DNA of 64,000 nucleotides from Azospirillum melinis (GTDB taxonomy: Bacteria > Pseudomonadota > Alphaproteobacteria > Azospirillales > Azospirillaceae), in contig NZ_WHOS01000007.1 of assembly GCF_013340935.1 (NCBI RefSeq), positions 62,001 through 126,000 on the forward strand, given 5' to 3'. The notes under the pieces were generated by a model that was not told the origin of the DNA, made no database searches, and saw nothing but the letters and a program-made list of their open reading frames with translations. How positions within the stretch are numbered: position 1 is the first letter of the stretch; the number at the start of each line of letters is the position of its first letter. The position numbers were made by a program, and so were the translations under genes. This document shows, one piece after another, positions 56,167 to 64,000 of this stretch.

Positions 56167-57044
56167 CGGCGGTTCTGCCTGGGATCGAGAGCGTCGTTCA
56201 GCCCGTCGCCGAGCAGATTCAGGGCCAGCACCGCCGCGACGATGGCGAGGCCCGGCACGGTGGCGACATACCAGTCAGTGCGCAGCACCTCGCGGCCGGC
56301 GCCGACCATGCTGCCCCAGCTGACGATGTTGGGATCGCCCAAGCCCAGGAAGGCGAGGCTCGATTCCGTCAGGATCGCCGACGCCACCATGATGGACGCC
56401 GACACGACGATCGGCGCCAGTACGTTGGGCAGCACATGGGTCAGGATGATGCGCGCATCCGACAGGCCGAGCACGATGCTGGCCTGGACCATCTCGCCGT
56501 CGCGCAGGCGCAGCACCTCCGCCCGCACCAGCCGGGCCAGGCTGGGCCAGGAGGTCAGCCCGATGGCGAGCACCACCGTGGTCATGGTCGGCTGCAGGAT
56601 GGCGACGATGACGATGGGGAACAGGAAGGGCGGGATGGTCTGGAACAGCTCCGTCACATGCATCAGCGCGTGATCTGCGCGCCCCCGGAAGAAGCCGGCA
56701 ATGGCGCCGACGCCGACACCGATGACCAGCGACACCAGCGTCGCCACCCCCCCGATCAGCAGCGACACCCGCGCGCCGTGGAAGACGCCGGCGGCGATGT
56801 CGCGCCCCATCATGTCGGTGCCGAGCGGGAAATCGGGATCGGCGCCCGGCCACAGGAAGGGCGTGCCCGCCATGTCGAGCGGATCGGCCGGATAGACGAC
56901 ATCGGCCAGCGCCGCCATGGCGAGGATGGCGCCGAGCAGGGCCAGCCCGGCGACCGCCGACGGCCGGCGCAGCAGGCGGGCGAACAGGCCGCGGCGGACG
57001 GGCCGCTCCTCCGCAGCGGGCAGGACGGATTGGGCGATGCTCAT
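56163..57044 (-). CDS. DppC/OppC-type ABC permease
   Basis: 293 residues from ATG 57044 (ATGA overlap with the OppB stop). FPLGTDMMGRDIAAGVFHGA, EAA loop ASIVLGLSDARIILTHVLP, SLAFLGLGDPNIVSWGSM and GDGLNDALDPR. Partner of the 57041 permease. Confidence 0.92.
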   Translation of the reverse strand: MSIAQSVLPAAEERPVRRGLFARLLRRPSAVAGLALLGAILAMAALADVVYPADPLDMAGTPFLWPGADPDFPLGTDMMGRDIAAGVFHGARVSLLIGGVATLVSLVIGVGVGAIAGFFRGRADHALMHVTELFQTIPPFLFPIVIVAILQPTMTTVVLAIGLTSWPSLARLVRAEVLRLRDGEMVQASIVLGLSDARIILTHVLPNVLAPIVVSASIMVASAILTESSLAFLGLGDPNIVSWGSMVGAGREVLRTDWYVATVPGLAIVAAVLALNLLGDGLNDALDPRQNRR

Positions 57045-58054
57045 CTGGCAAAGTCGATGCGCGGATCGAGCACCGTGTAGAGGAGATCGACCGCGAGATT
57101 GACGACCACGACCACCGCCGAGCTGCACAGCAGGATGCCGAGCAGCAGGTTCAGGTCGCGTTGGAACAGCGCCTCGAAGGCGAGGCGCCCCAGCCCCGGC
57201 CAGGCGAAGATGGTCTCCACCAGCACCGCCCCGCCGAGGATCGAGCCGACCTGCACCCCGAGCATGGTCACGACGGGCAGCAGCGCGTTGCGCAGCACGT
57301 GACGCAAAGCGATGCGGCGCGGCTTCAATCCCTTGGCGACGGCGGTGCGGACGAAGTCCTGGGTCGTCACCTCCAGCATCGCCGCCCGCATCAGGCGGGT
57401 GTAGATGGCGAGGTAGAACAGCCCGAGGGTCGCCGCCGGCAGCACCAGATGACGGGCGACGTCCTTGACATGGTCCCAGCCGCCATAGCCGGCCTCGACG
57501 CTGGTCATGCCGCCGACCGGCAGCCAGTCCAGCCCGACCGAGAAGACCACCACAAGCACCAGTCCGATCCAGAACACCGGCGTGGCGTAGAACAGCAGGG
57601 CCAGCGTCGAGATGAGCGTATCGGCCAGCCGACCGGCGTTGCGCGCGGCGACCACGCCGAGCGCCGATCCGGCCAGCACGGCGAAACCGATGCTGGCGGT
57701 CATCAGCAGCAGGGTGGCCGGCAGCCGCTGCCCGATCAGCTCCAGCACCGGCAGGCCATGCCGGAAGGAGAAGCCGAGGTTGAAGGTCAGCAGGTTGCCG
57801 AGATACTGGAGGAACTGGAGCGGCAATGGCTGATCCAGCCCGAACTGGCGGCGCAGGGCCGCCATGTATTCCGGCGTGGCCGATCCCGCCTCCCCCGCCA
57901 GCACCTGGGCCGCGTCGCCGGGGGCCAGATGCAGCAGAAAGAAGTTGACGACGGCGATGCCGAGCACGACCAGCGCCATGTGAACCAGCCTCCCCGCCCA
58001 GAAGCGGAGCCGCCGGCGGCCAGCCCTGACCACAGGCCTCGAGGGTCCGGCCAT
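57041..58054 (-). CDS. DppB/OppB-type ABC permease
   Basis: 337 residues. FWAGRLVHMALVVLGIAVVN, APGDAAQVLAGEAGSATPEY, EAA loop RTAVAKGLKPRRIALRHVLR, GGAVLVETIFAWPGLGRL, YTVLDPRIDF. Starts 2 bp after the binding-protein stop. Six membrane segments. Confidence 0.92.
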   Translation of the reverse strand: MAGPSRPVVRAGRRRLRFWAGRLVHMALVVLGIAVVNFFLLHLAPGDAAQVLAGEAGSATPEYMAALRRQFGLDQPLPLQFLQYLGNLLTFNLGFSFRHGLPVLELIGQRLPATLLLMTASIGFAVLAGSALGVVAARNAGRLADTLISTLALLFYATPVFWIGLVLVVVFSVGLDWLPVGGMTSVEAGYGGWDHVKDVARHLVLPAATLGLFYLAIYTRLMRAAMLEVTTQDFVRTAVAKGLKPRRIALRHVLRNALLPVVTMLGVQVGSILGGAVLVETIFAWPGLGRLAFEALFQRDLNLLLGILLCSSAVVVVVNLAVDLLYTVLDPRIDFAR

Positions 58055-58056
58055 GA

Positions 58057-59673
58057 TCAGTTCGATGCCGCCTTGTCGAACCAGGCGTCCTTCAGCGAGC
58101 CGTAAATCTGGTCGCCGTGGGTCACCACATCCTTCAGGTTCGCGGCGTGGACCGAGAAGAACTTCAGTTCGGCCAACGGGATCGACGGCAGGTCGGTCTG
58201 GACGATCTGCTGGATCTTCTTGAAGGTGGCGATGCGGTCCTCCTGGCGCGCCTGCCCCTGGGCCTGGGCGATCAGGGCGTCGACCTCCGGGTTGCGGTAT
58301 CCCGAGCCGTTGGTCCAGGGCGTGTTCTTGCCCACCCAGCCCGACCAGTAGGCGCGCGTCACCCCGACCTGCGGGTCGGAGAAGGCGGCGAACCAGGCGC
58401 TGGAGATGTCGAAGTCACGATCGCCGTAGACGCGCTTGGTGAAGGCGGCGGTGTCCTGGCTTCGGATCGTCACCTCGATGCCGACACGCTTCAGCGCCTG
58501 CTTCAGATACTCGCCGGTGCGCTTGTAGTCATCGCCGTAGGGGATGAAGTCATGGGTCAGCGCGAAGCGCACCCCGTCGGGACCGCGCTTGTAGCCGGCC
58601 TCGTCAAGCAGCGCCTCGGCCTTCTTGACGTCGAACTCGTATTGCGGAACGGTGGCGTCGTGGAAGGCGGGAAGGGTCGAGGGCACCGGGCTGATCGCCG
58701 GCTTGGCGAAGCCGTACCAGACGATGTTGGAGATCGCCTTGCGGTCGATGGCGTGGGCGATGGCGCGGCGGACCCGCACGTCCTTCAGATATTTGTTGTC
58801 GACGTTCAGGTCGAAGAACAGCCAGGGCGAGATCCACTCGTAGCCGCGCGTCTCGATCTTCAGGCTCGGCAGCTTGCCCAGCCGCTCGGCGTCCTTCAGC
58901 GGCACCGGGCTGAAGACCGCATACTGCACGTCCCCCTTCTCCAGCGCCGCGGCGCGGGCGGCGGCGTCGGGGATCACCTTGAAGACGATCCGGTCGAGAT
59001 GGGGCTTGCCCTTGTCCCAGTAGTTCGGGTTGCGCTCCAGGATCAGATGGTTGCCCTTGCTCCATTCCTTGAAGACGAAGGCGCCGGTGCCGACCGGCTT
59101 CAGGTTGTAGGGATTGTTGAGGATGTCGGTTCCCTCGTACAGATGCTTGGGCAGCACCTGCGCGCCGTTGGAATTGACCGAACTCAGAATGGCCAGCGAC
59201 GGTTCGCTGAGGCGCAGGATGACGGTGTGGTCGTCCGGCGTGTCGACCTGCGTCACCCGTCCGAAGGTCGCCTGGTTGCGCGGGTGGATCGTCTTCCAGA
59301 CATTCTCCAGCGTCCATTTCACGTCGGCGGCGGTGAAGGGATGCCCGTCGTGCCACGTCACGCCCTTGCGCAGGAAGAAGGTGATCGACAGGCCGTCGGG
59401 CGCCACCTCCCATCGCTCGGCCAGGGCCGGCTTGGGGTTGAGGTCCAGGTCGTAATCGACCAGGCCGTCGAAGACATTGCCGCTGATGAAGCCGGTCGGC
59501 GCCGCCGTGTTGATCGCCGAGGTCAGGGTGACCGGCTCGGGCTGAACGATGGCGGTCAGTGTGCCGCCGTCCTGCGGCGTCCCGGCGAATGCCGCACCGC
59601 CGAACAGGGACGCCACACTGGCGGCCAGCACCGTGGCGCGCAACAGGACGAAACGGGAAACGGTGGACGTCAT
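58057..59673 (-). CDS. OppA/DppA-family ABC substrate-binding protein
   Basis: 538 residues from ATG 59673 (AAGGG upstream). Sec leader ending AFAG, then GGTLTAIVQPEPVTLTSAIN, NVFDGLVDYDLDLNPKPALA, FLRKGVTWHDGHPFTAADVK, VGTGAFVFKEWSKGNHLILE, RNPNYWDKGKPHLD. Paralogue of the 36163 and 39608 proteins; heads the second importer operon. Ligand unknown. Confidence 0.91.
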   Translation of the reverse strand: MTSTVSRFVLLRATVLAASVASLFGGAAFAGTPQDGGTLTAIVQPEPVTLTSAINTAAPTGFISGNVFDGLVDYDLDLNPKPALAERWEVAPDGLSITFFLRKGVTWHDGHPFTAADVKWTLENVWKTIHPRNQATFGRVTQVDTPDDHTVILRLSEPSLAILSSVNSNGAQVLPKHLYEGTDILNNPYNLKPVGTGAFVFKEWSKGNHLILERNPNYWDKGKPHLDRIVFKVIPDAAARAAALEKGDVQYAVFSPVPLKDAERLGKLPSLKIETRGYEWISPWLFFDLNVDNKYLKDVRVRRAIAHAIDRKAISNIVWYGFAKPAISPVPSTLPAFHDATVPQYEFDVKKAEALLDEAGYKRGPDGVRFALTHDFIPYGDDYKRTGEYLKQALKRVGIEVTIRSQDTAAFTKRVYGDRDFDISSAWFAAFSDPQVGVTRAYWSGWVGKNTPWTNGSGYRNPEVDALIAQAQGQARQEDRIATFKKIQQIVQTDLPSIPLAELKFFSVHAANLKDVVTHGDQIYGSLKDAWFDKAASN

Positions 59674-59807
59674 GGCATGCCCTTGCTGATCTGTCCCACC
59701 GGATCGAGGGCCGGTGAGGGTTTGCACGATGGCCCGGAACACGATGGCCCGGAAGGACGGGAAGCGGGGAAAACACAATAGTGGTTTGTTTTATATTTTA
59801 TTTCACT

Positions 59808-59837
59808 AGTATGATGGTAGGTATTTTTGGCTGTCAA
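59808..59837 (-). promoter_or_regulatory. sigma-70 type promoter for the 59673 operon
   Basis: Minus strand: perfect -35 TTGACA (59832-59837), 18-bp spacer, -10 CATACT (59808-59813), in an AT-rich window. Transcription would start near 59800 and run into the binding-protein gene after a 125-base leader containing tagtg/cacta arms around 59780-59808. Confidence 0.5.
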
Positions 59838-59911
59838 GCTGCATCTTCGCGTATGCGAATGCAGCGCTGCACGCTGTTCCACACCCGCGTGACGGCGGAC
59901 GCAGAGAAGCC

Positions 59912-60490
59912 TCAGGGCAGGATCTCGGTGTGCGACAGCACGAGGAACAGCAGGGAATCGCCGTCGCCGACATTCACGCAGGCATAGGGGACGTCGGCGT
60001 CGAAAAGAATGGTGTCGCCGGCGGCCCGAAGTTCGACCACGCCCTCCGCGACGACCAGATGGGCGCCGGTCCCCGGCGGATGGCCGCCGCCGACCTCGCT
60101 GCCGCCGGGATGCAGGCGGATCTCGAAAACATCGGCCCCCCTCCCCTCGCCCGGCGGGGCCAGCAGCCGCGACTGGGCCAGCCCATCCGGGGAAACCAGC
60201 GTCCTGGTCTGGGATTGGCGCACCACCACCACCCCGCCCTGCTCGGTGAACCGGGTCAGCGATGCCAGAGTGACATCCAGCGCACGGGCGATCTTCCACA
60301 GCACGGTGATGGTCGGCGCACTGCGTCCAAGCTCGATCTGCCCAAGCATCGCGCGGCTGACCCCGGACAGCCGCGCCAGCCGCTCCAGCGACAGCCCCTG
60401 GCGGGTGCGCAAACGCCGCAGATGACGCCCGAGTATCGCGGGGATCGCATCCTCGCCGGAGGGAGCATAGTCGTCGTTCGCCACGCTCAC
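59912..60490 (-). CDS. XRE-family regulator with C-terminal cupin domain
   Basis: 192 residues from GTG 60490, preferred because AGAGGA lies just upstream; ATG 60535 is the alternative (207 residues). Helix-turn-helix at about 20-75 (LGRHLRRLRTRQGLSLERLA, SGVSRAMLGQIELGRSAPT) and a cupin barrel after 110 (HPGGSEVGGGHPPGTGAH, VVAEGVVELRAAGDTILFD). Such regulators sense small metabolites and often repress adjacent uptake operons; here the importer operon starts 239 bp downstream on the same strand. Confidence 0.9.
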   Translation of the reverse strand: MSVANDDYAPSGEDAIPAILGRHLRRLRTRQGLSLERLARLSGVSRAMLGQIELGRSAPTITVLWKIARALDVTLASLTRFTEQGGVVVVRQSQTRTLVSPDGLAQSRLLAPPGEGRGADVFEIRLHPGGSEVGGGHPPGTGAHLVVAEGVVELRAAGDTILFDADVPYACVNVGDGDSLLFLVLSHTEILP

Positions 60491-60615
60491 AGATCGTCCT
60501 CTCCGCTTGAACGGGCCTGTGTGCACCGGCCACATTTCCCATTGAATGAGAAGAGAATATCTCCTTTAGCCTATTCAGCAAGTAGATTTAACGTCGCAGC
60601 CTGTTCCTTCGGGGA

Positions 60616-62430
60616 TTAAATCACAAAATCGAATCGTTCATTCTGCCTGCGCTCATGCTCGCCGGCCAGCCGGCCGATCAGGGCGGCGGCGGACGGCGCC
60701 GGTTCCGGCCGTCCGATGAGATAGCCCTGGATCAGGCGGCAACCGTTCGCCGCCAGCCAGGCATGCTGGGCCGGCGTCTCCACCCCCTCGGCGACCAGCG
60801 TCATCGACAGGCTGCGCGCCAGCCCGATGATGGCGCGGGCGACCGCCTGTCCGCCGGCATTGTCCAGGTCCGCCGCTCCCAGATTGCGGGTGAAGGACCC
60901 GTCCATTTTCAGCACGTCGAACGGCAGGCTGTTGAGATAGCTGAGGCTGGAATAGCCGGTGCCGAAATCGTCCAGCGCCAGCCGCACCCCCAGCCGCTTC
61001 AGCCCGGTCAGCACATGGCGGCTGTACTCCATATCCTCGATCAGCAACCCCTCGGTCACCTCCAGCACCAGCAGGGCGGGATCGATGCCGGTCGTCTCCA
61101 GCACCGTCCGCACATCCTCCAGCAGGGCGGGGTCGCGAAGCTGGCGCGGCGATACGTTGACCGCGATCTCCAAAGCCGGCCCGCCGCCATCCGCCCAGCT
61201 CCGGATCTGCCGGCAGGCGGTTTCCAGCACCCAGCGGCCGATGGGCAGGATCAGCCCGCTCGCCTCGCACAGGGGGATGAACACCGATGGCGGAACGGGT
61301 GCGGCGTCGCCCGGCGGCTGCCAGCGCAGCAGCGCCTCGACCCCGACGGGACGGCCACCGGCCGCCTCGACCAGCGGCTGGTAGGCGAGATGGAACTCGC
61401 CGCGCTCCAGCGCGCCGGCCAGCAGCCCGCGCAGCCGGGCCCGCTCGGCCGCCGCGTCCGTCATCGCCGGGTCATACCGGCAGACCGTGCTGCCGCCGCG
61501 CTCCTTGGCCCGGTACATGGCCATGTCCGCCTTGCGCAGCAGGTCGTCGGCACCGTCGCCCTGCGCGGAATGGCCGACCACGCCGATGCTGACGGTCAGC
61601 CGGTGCCGGCCGCCGGCAAGCGGAAACGGTTCGGCCATCGCCCGGATCAGGGACTGCGAGGCCGCATCGGCCGTCGGGCCGCCGCCCTCCTCGACGATGA
61701 TTGTGAATTCGCCGCCGCCCAGCCGCGCGACCGTCGTCCCGGCCGCCAGCGCGTCGCGCAGCCGGCGGGCCACCGCGACGAGAAGCTCGTCGCCCACCGC
61801 ATGGCCGAACTGGTCGTTGATCTCCTTGAAGCCGTCGAAATCGAGCAGCATCACCGCCAGCCGGGTGCCGTCCCGCCGCGCCGCCGCAATTGCAGCCTCC
61901 AGGCACCGACGGAACTCGACACGGTTGGGAAGGCCGGTCAAAGGATCGAAATGCGCCAGCCAGGCGATCCGGTCCTCCACCGCCTTGACCTGGGTGATGT
62001 CGCGGAACACCAGCACACCGCCGACCGACCGGCCGTCCTGGACCAGCGGGCGGGCATTCACCCGCAGCCAGACGCCTGCTCCGCCGGAAACGGCCGCGGC
62101 GAGATACAGGCTCTCGCGGTCCATCGTCTCGCCGCGGATCGCCCGGCCCATCGGCCAAAGCGCTTCCGGGCATGGGCTGACCCCGTCCTCCAGCCGCAGG
62201 CGGTTTCCGAAATGCGCGTCGAAGGCGACGCCGCCCAGCGGACCGAAGACCGCCTCCGCCGCCGGGTTGGCGGTTATGATGCGGCCGTCGCAGCCGGCGA
62301 CGCACACTCCCTCCGCCATATTGTCGAGGACGAGACGGAGGATCGGCGCCACGCCGGCCTCCTCAGGTTGCACAACCGATGGAACCGCCCGGCGAAGGGA
62401 CGAGTGCGGCATGGGAGTCACCATTTCCAT
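60616..62430 (-). CDS. PAS-GGDEF(degenerate)-EAL cyclic-di-GMP protein
   Basis: About 604 residues from ATG 62430; a GTG at 62457 and internal ATGs leave the start uncertain. PAS domain near 30-150 (LRLVLDNMAEGVCVAGCDGR, FRDITQVKAVEDR), GGDEF domain with FDPLTGLPNR and LLDFDGFKEINDQFGHAVGD but active loop RLGGGEFTII, so the catalytic Asp/Glu is Gly; EAL domain with VEALLRW, EVTEG and DDFGTGYSSLSYL intact. Expected activity: c-di-GMP phosphodiesterase, with the GGDEF part as a GTP sensor. No transmembrane segment seen. Confidence 0.9.
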   Translation of the reverse strand: MEMVTPMPHSSLRRAVPSVVQPEEAGVAPILRLVLDNMAEGVCVAGCDGRIITANPAAEAVFGPLGGVAFDAHFGNRLRLEDGVSPCPEALWPMGRAIRGETMDRESLYLAAAVSGGAGVWLRVNARPLVQDGRSVGGVLVFRDITQVKAVEDRIAWLAHFDPLTGLPNRVEFRRCLEAAIAAARRDGTRLAVMLLDFDGFKEINDQFGHAVGDELLVAVARRLRDALAAGTTVARLGGGEFTIIVEEGGGPTADAASQSLIRAMAEPFPLAGGRHRLTVSIGVVGHSAQGDGADDLLRKADMAMYRAKERGGSTVCRYDPAMTDAAAERARLRGLLAGALERGEFHLAYQPLVEAAGGRPVGVEALLRWQPPGDAAPVPPSVFIPLCEASGLILPIGRWVLETACRQIRSWADGGGPALEIAVNVSPRQLRDPALLEDVRTVLETTGIDPALLVLEVTEGLLIEDMEYSRHVLTGLKRLGVRLALDDFGTGYSSLSYLNSLPFDVLKMDGSFTRNLGAADLDNAGGQAVARAIIGLARSLSMTLVAEGVETPAQHAWLAANGCRLIQGYLIGRPEPAPSAAALIGRLAGEHERRQNERFDFVI

Positions 62431-62967
62431 GTCACATAAGAGAGAATTATTATCCACAGTGTGTATTGTTATAATAGTACATATTTTTCATGTTTTTATT
62501 ATGCACTCCGCTGCATGAACGAAGGTCGCGTCCCAAGTTTTCACCGATCTTTCACAGGCGCTCCCACAGAACACGACCGGCTTCGCAGAAGCCGCCCATG
62601 CATTTGTCCGCGCCTGAACAGGAAAATGGCAGCGGTAATTCCCACCCTTAAATAGAGAATACTCCGGTATCGGGGTTTGGCCCAATTGAACGGAGGTCTG
62701 TCCGTTATAGCGGATCAATCGACCTGCGCTGTTTTACCGGAGCTTGAGAGGCAGCCTGAAGCTGTGCATGGTCGGCCTTGCCCCGATGCCGGGGATGCGG
62801 CCGCCGCCGGCGGACCGCAGCCCGAGGCGAGGGCTTCGCCCTTCCGCCGGTCAGCCCGCCCCACTCCCCGCACCGATGCCTCCACGCAGCCGACGCGGCG
62901 GCCATCGCCGTCGCGCGCCGCCGGAGTGCCTTTCACTGCCATCGCCCTTCGCAAGGAGCCGATTCCC
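62431..62967. promoter_or_regulatory. long leader/promoter region of the encapsulin gene
   Basis: 537 bp without a supported gene. A consensus -10 TATAAT is at 62470-62475 (plus strand) with only a weak -35 (ttatta, 62447-62452). Overlapping it is an imperfect dyad: ataata (62471-62476), acat (62479-62482), atgt (62490-62493), tattat (62497-62502). If transcription starts there, the 5' leader is about 480 bases. Small inverted repeats such as acgga-ggtctg-tccgt occur near 62693-62708. No known riboswitch was recognised. Confidence 0.45.
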
Positions 62968-63897
62968 ATGTCCGAAGACACCGAGCTGCGCCGAACACTG
63001 AACGAGCAGGCGGCACGCCAGCTCGCCAACGCCACGAAGACGCGGGCGCAATGGTCGGGCATCACACCGCGCTGGCTGGTGTCCTTTCTGCCCTGGACGC
63101 CGGTGGAGGCCGGCATCTACCGCCTGAACCGCGTCATCGACCCGCAGGGCCAGGTGCGGACCGAGGTGGAATGCAGCCCGCGCAACGACGCCGACCTGCC
63201 GGAAACCTTCGTCCCCTACGATGAAAGTCCGCGTGAGTATTCGCTGAACGCGGTCACGACGGTTCTGGACGTCCAGACCCGCGTCTCCGACCTCTACAGC
63301 CACCCCATCGACCAGATCCAGGAACAGCTGCGGCTGCTGATCGAAAAGGTGAAGGAGCGCCAGGAAAGCGAACTGATCAACAACGCCGAATACGGCCTGC
63401 TGACCAACGCCGCCCCCGGCCAGCGGATCAAGACCCGCAAGGGCCAGCCCACCCCCGACGACCTGGACGAGTTGATCGCCAAGGTGTGGAAGGAGCCCGC
63501 CTTCTTCCTGGCCCATCCGCGCGCCATCGCCGCCTTCGGCCGCGAATGCACCCGCCGCGGCGTGCCGCCGCCCACCGTCACCCTGCACGGCTCGCCCTTC
63601 CTGACCTGGCGCGGCCTGCCGCTGATCCCCAGCGACAAGCTGCACGTCACGCCGGACGGCCGCACCAACATCCTGCTGCTGCGCACCGGGGAGGCGAAAC
63701 AGGGCGTCATCGGCCTGTTCCAGCCCGGCGTTCCCGGCGAGGTGGCGCCGAGTCTGTCGGTCCGCTTCATGGGCATCAACCGCAAGGCCATCGCGTCTTA
63801 CCTGATCTCGCTCTACTGCTCGGCCGCGGTCCTGACCGAGGGTGCCATCGGCGTGCTGGAGGATGTCAATGTCGGCCATTATTACGACTATGCCTGA
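62968..63897 (+). CDS. srpI: Family 2A encapsulin shell protein (SrpI type)
   Basis: 309 residues from ATG 62968, with AAGGAG 8-13 bases upstream; the frame is open back to 62677 but that part is low complexity. N-arm ELRRTLNEQAARQLANATKT, QWSGITPRWLVSFLPWTPVE, YRLNRV, VLDVQTRVSDLYSHPIDQIQ, LLTNAAPGQRIKTRKGQPTP, and the ending GVLEDVNVGHYYDYA match the SrpI-like Family 2A shell, an HK97-fold protein that forms a nanocompartment. Known systems enclose a cysteine desulfurase and respond to sulfur starvation. The next gene overlaps its stop. Confidence 0.9.
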   Translation: MSEDTELRRTLNEQAARQLANATKTRAQWSGITPRWLVSFLPWTPVEAGIYRLNRVIDPQGQVRTEVECSPRNDADLPETFVPYDESPREYSLNAVTTVLDVQTRVSDLYSHPIDQIQEQLRLLIEKVKERQESELINNAEYGLLTNAAPGQRIKTRKGQPTPDDLDELIAKVWKEPAFFLAHPRAIAAFGRECTRRGVPPPTVTLHGSPFLTWRGLPLIPSDKLHVTPDGRTNILLLRTGEAKQGVIGLFQPGVPGEVAPSLSVRFMGINRKAIASYLISLYCSAAVLTEGAIGVLEDVNVGHYYDYA

Positions 63898-64000
63898 TCC
63901 CGCCGGCCTTCCCGCCGACGCGCTCACCCTGTCGCCTTCGGCGGCGGCAGGGGATGCCGGCTTCGCGGGCTCGCCCGATGCCGGCCTGATCGCCCGGCTC
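63890..64000 (+). CDS. start of probable encapsulated cysteine desulfurase (partial, 3' end outside window)
   Basis: ATG 63890 lies inside the encapsulin stop region (8-bp overlap); 37 codons stay open to the window end. The peptide (MPDPAGLPADALTLSPS...SPDAGLIARL) is rich in Ala, Pro, Gly and Asp and looks disordered. Cargo cysteine desulfurases of Family 2A encapsulins start with a long disordered targeting region and sit directly after the shell gene, so this identity is inferred from position; no catalytic residue is visible yet. Confidence 0.55.
   Translation, partial: MPDPAGLPADALTLSPSAAAGDAGFAGSPDAGLIARL

Noticed and set aside
62677-62967. In-frame extension of the encapsulin gene
   Set aside because: Low complexity, no similarity to shell N-arms, and AAGGAG supports ATG 62968.
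62431-62967. SAM-II or other sulfur riboswitch in the encapsulin leader
   Set aside because: No match to the SAM-II core or SAH motif could be recognised by eye.

Overview
The window looks like a chromosome or large replicon of a high-GC alphaproteobacterium, most likely an Azospirillum-type member of the Rhodospirillales. This rests on very GC-rich coding sequence with strong third-position bias, GroESL and Met transporter sequences of alphaproteobacterial type, and many periplasmic binding proteins; it is inference from style, not from a marker gene. No tRNA, rRNA, CRISPR array or transposase was found.

The dominant theme is acquisition and breakdown of organic sulfur (and related C/N) compounds. 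Region 1 (1-6 kb): end of a GntR/UTRA regulator, then a minus-strand operon of a methionine gamma-lyase-like enzyme, OsmC protein and the MetQ-MetN-MetI importer, with a divergent methionine/kynurenine-type aminotransferase. Region 2 (6-15.7 kb, minus strand): an AprBA-like flavoprotein-ferredoxin pair, two Tat-exported SsuA-like binding proteins, a flavin-dependent (NtaA/DszA-type) monooxygenase, SsuCB and a cytoplasmic molybdenum S-/N-oxide reductase. Region 3 (15.9-26.7 kb, plus): GroES-GroEL with an atypical tail and strong terminator, then two paralogous LivK-like binding proteins, a fused LivHM permease, two LivG/F ATPases, a flavin monooxygenase-like protein and a fused carboxymuconolactone-decarboxylase/AhpD-type protein.

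Region 4 (26.7-33.6 kb) is mixed: an orphan ParB-domain protein, an AT-richer gene-free stretch, a LysR regulator divergent from an MFS permease plus enolase-superfamily dehydratase, and four stand-alone receiver proteins, one of them lacking its phosphoacceptor Asp. Region 5 (33.6-59.7 kb) is a large sulfur/peptide-type uptake complex: a minus operon (NtaA-type monooxygenase, OppA-like binding protein, two DszC/SfnB-like flavin monooxygenases) divergent, across a perfect 12-bp inverted repeat, from an 11-gene plus operon (OppA-like, two DmoA/NtaA-type monooxygenases, SDR, DppBCDF-type transporter, class II aldolase, four-domain rhodanese, ketopantoate-reductase-like protein); then a facing minus operon with a second complete peptide-type transporter, an AhpD-like protein and an aldo/keto reductase, preceded by an XRE-cupin regulator.

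Region 6 (60.6-64 kb): a PAS-(degenerate)GGDEF-EAL protein, a long leader, and a Family 2A encapsulin shell gene (SrpI type). The last 111 bases start an overlapping gene with a disordered-looking N-terminus, as expected for the encapsulated cysteine desulfurase cargo; it runs off the window. Together the genes suggest an organism equipped to import sulfonates, sulfides/sulfones, methionine and peptides, release sulfite or thiols with reduced-flavin monooxygenases, handle the sulfur with rhodanese, and perhaps store or mobilise it in an encapsulin.
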